A stretch of DNA of 6,947 nucleotides from Spirochaetaceae bacterium (lineage in GTDB: Bacteria > Spirochaetota > Spirochaetia > Sphaerochaetales > Sphaerochaetaceae). Location: NCBI GenBank assembly GCA_003454065.1, contig DMKZ01000174.1, positions 1 through 6,947 of the forward strand. The letters run 5' to 3'. Within the stretch, counting starts at the first letter, position 1; each line of letters starts with the position of its first letter. The position numbers were made by a program, and so were the translations under genes. The notes under the pieces are model-generated. The model was given only the letters and a program-made list of their open reading frames with translations. It was not told the origin of the DNA and did not search any database. Shown one piece after another: positions 6,752 through 6,947 of the stretch.

Positions 6752-6769
6752 GACATATTACTTCCTAAA

Positions 6770-6798
6770 ATTATAGCAAAATATGTGTCAAAAGACAA
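6770..6798 (-). promoter_or_regulatory. Sigma70-type promoter with extended -10, for the AAA+ operon
   Basis: On the minus strand a perfect TATAAT (6775-6770) is preceded by TGC, making an extended -10 (TGnTATAAT). A TTGTCT hexamer (6798-6793, 4 of 6 matches to TTGACA) lies 17 bp upstream. A TTGACA string also occurs only 10 bp upstream of the -10, which is too close to act as its -35. Transcription should begin near 6763 and leave a leader of about 67 nt before the AAA+ start at 6696. It lies in the only intergenic gap over 100 bp in the window. Confidence 0.75.
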
Positions 6799-6806
6799 AA
6801 CAACCG

Positions 6807-6947
6807 CTATGAAAAGGCCTTCTCGATGTCTTTTCTGACAGCACGGCAGATTTCCTGAAATTCGCCCGTAGCATGAAACCCCGATGCTTTCAGATGCCCT
6901 CCACCGCCGAATTTGCCGCAAAATGCATTGGCATCGAAATCCGAAAG
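6807..6947 (-). CDS. DHH/DHHA1-type phosphoesterase, C-terminal 46 residues (partial)
   Basis: This is the 3' end of a minus-strand gene whose start lies beyond the right edge. The 46 visible residues end in TAG and contain the glycine-rich motif GGGGHLKASGF (residues 14-24 of the visible part). In DHH-family phosphoesterases this motif forms the substrate-binding DHHA1 domain, as in NrnA-like oligoribonuclease/pAp phosphatases and related exopolyphosphatase-like proteins. The catalytic DHH domain is outside the window, so the substrate cannot be assigned. RecJ is less likely, because its usual motif has fewer glycines (GGHPxAAGF type). The gene reads in the same direction as the operon to its left but is separated from it by 110 bp containing a promoter, so it is probably a separate or only partly linked transcription unit. 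No terminator hairpin follows its stop. Confidence 0.8.
   Translation of the reverse strand, partial: LSDFDANAFCGKFGGGGHLKASGFHATGEFQEICRAVRKDIEKAFS

Noticed and set aside
6697..6921. A longer ATPase start at 6921
   Set aside because: It would run through the promoter and overlap the DHHA1 coding sequence; the N-terminal family motif follows the ATG at 6696, which has AGAGG 6 nt upstream.
1..6947. CRISPR arrays, tRNA genes, insertion-sequence ends and attachment sites
   Set aside because: I saw no regularly spaced repeats, tRNA-like cloverleaf, transposase motif or long terminal inverted repeats.

Overview
The window is one compact, leftward (minus-strand) bacterial or phage operon. From right to left it carries the tail end of a DHH/DHHA1-type phosphoesterase gene, a clear promoter, a Ycf46-family AAA+ ATPase, a DUF2997 protein, a small CxxC protein of the phage tail-assembly type, a pentapeptide-like beta-helix protein, an unrecognised protein with a disordered tail, a second CxxC tail-assembly-type protein, a DUF6760-like segment in the -1 frame, and a very large unrecognised ORF that runs off the left edge. 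All family names come from reading the translations, not from a search. No gene is supported on the plus strand, and there is no tRNA, rRNA, CRISPR array or insertion sequence.

The organism cannot be named. The -10/-35 promoter and the Shine-Dalgarno sites are bacterial. The paired tail-assembly-like proteins and the DUF6760-like segment point to a tailed phage or prophage, or to a phage-tail-like contractile injection system. The short spacing (TGATG and ATGA junctions, gaps of 3-4 nt) indicates one co-transcribed unit starting near 6763.

The most interesting spot is the junction at 2778-2826. The 122-aa CxxC protein ends beside a run G GGG GAA, followed by a 16-bp hairpin with two bulges. 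The DUF6760-like reading frame continues in -1 through the stop with no good start codon of its own. This has the layout of a programmed -1 ribosomal frameshift, as used by tail assembly chaperones of long-tailed phages (lambda G/GT type), and would give a 197-aa fusion. The next gene downstream is where a tape-measure gene usually lies, but its protein does not look like a typical one over the visible 864 residues.

The second notable point is that a Ycf46-type ATPase and DUF2997, known to me mainly as a conserved cyanobacterial pair with Ycf35, head this operon. This suggests an ATPase module serving assembly or remodelling of the tail-like particle, which is an inference from context only.
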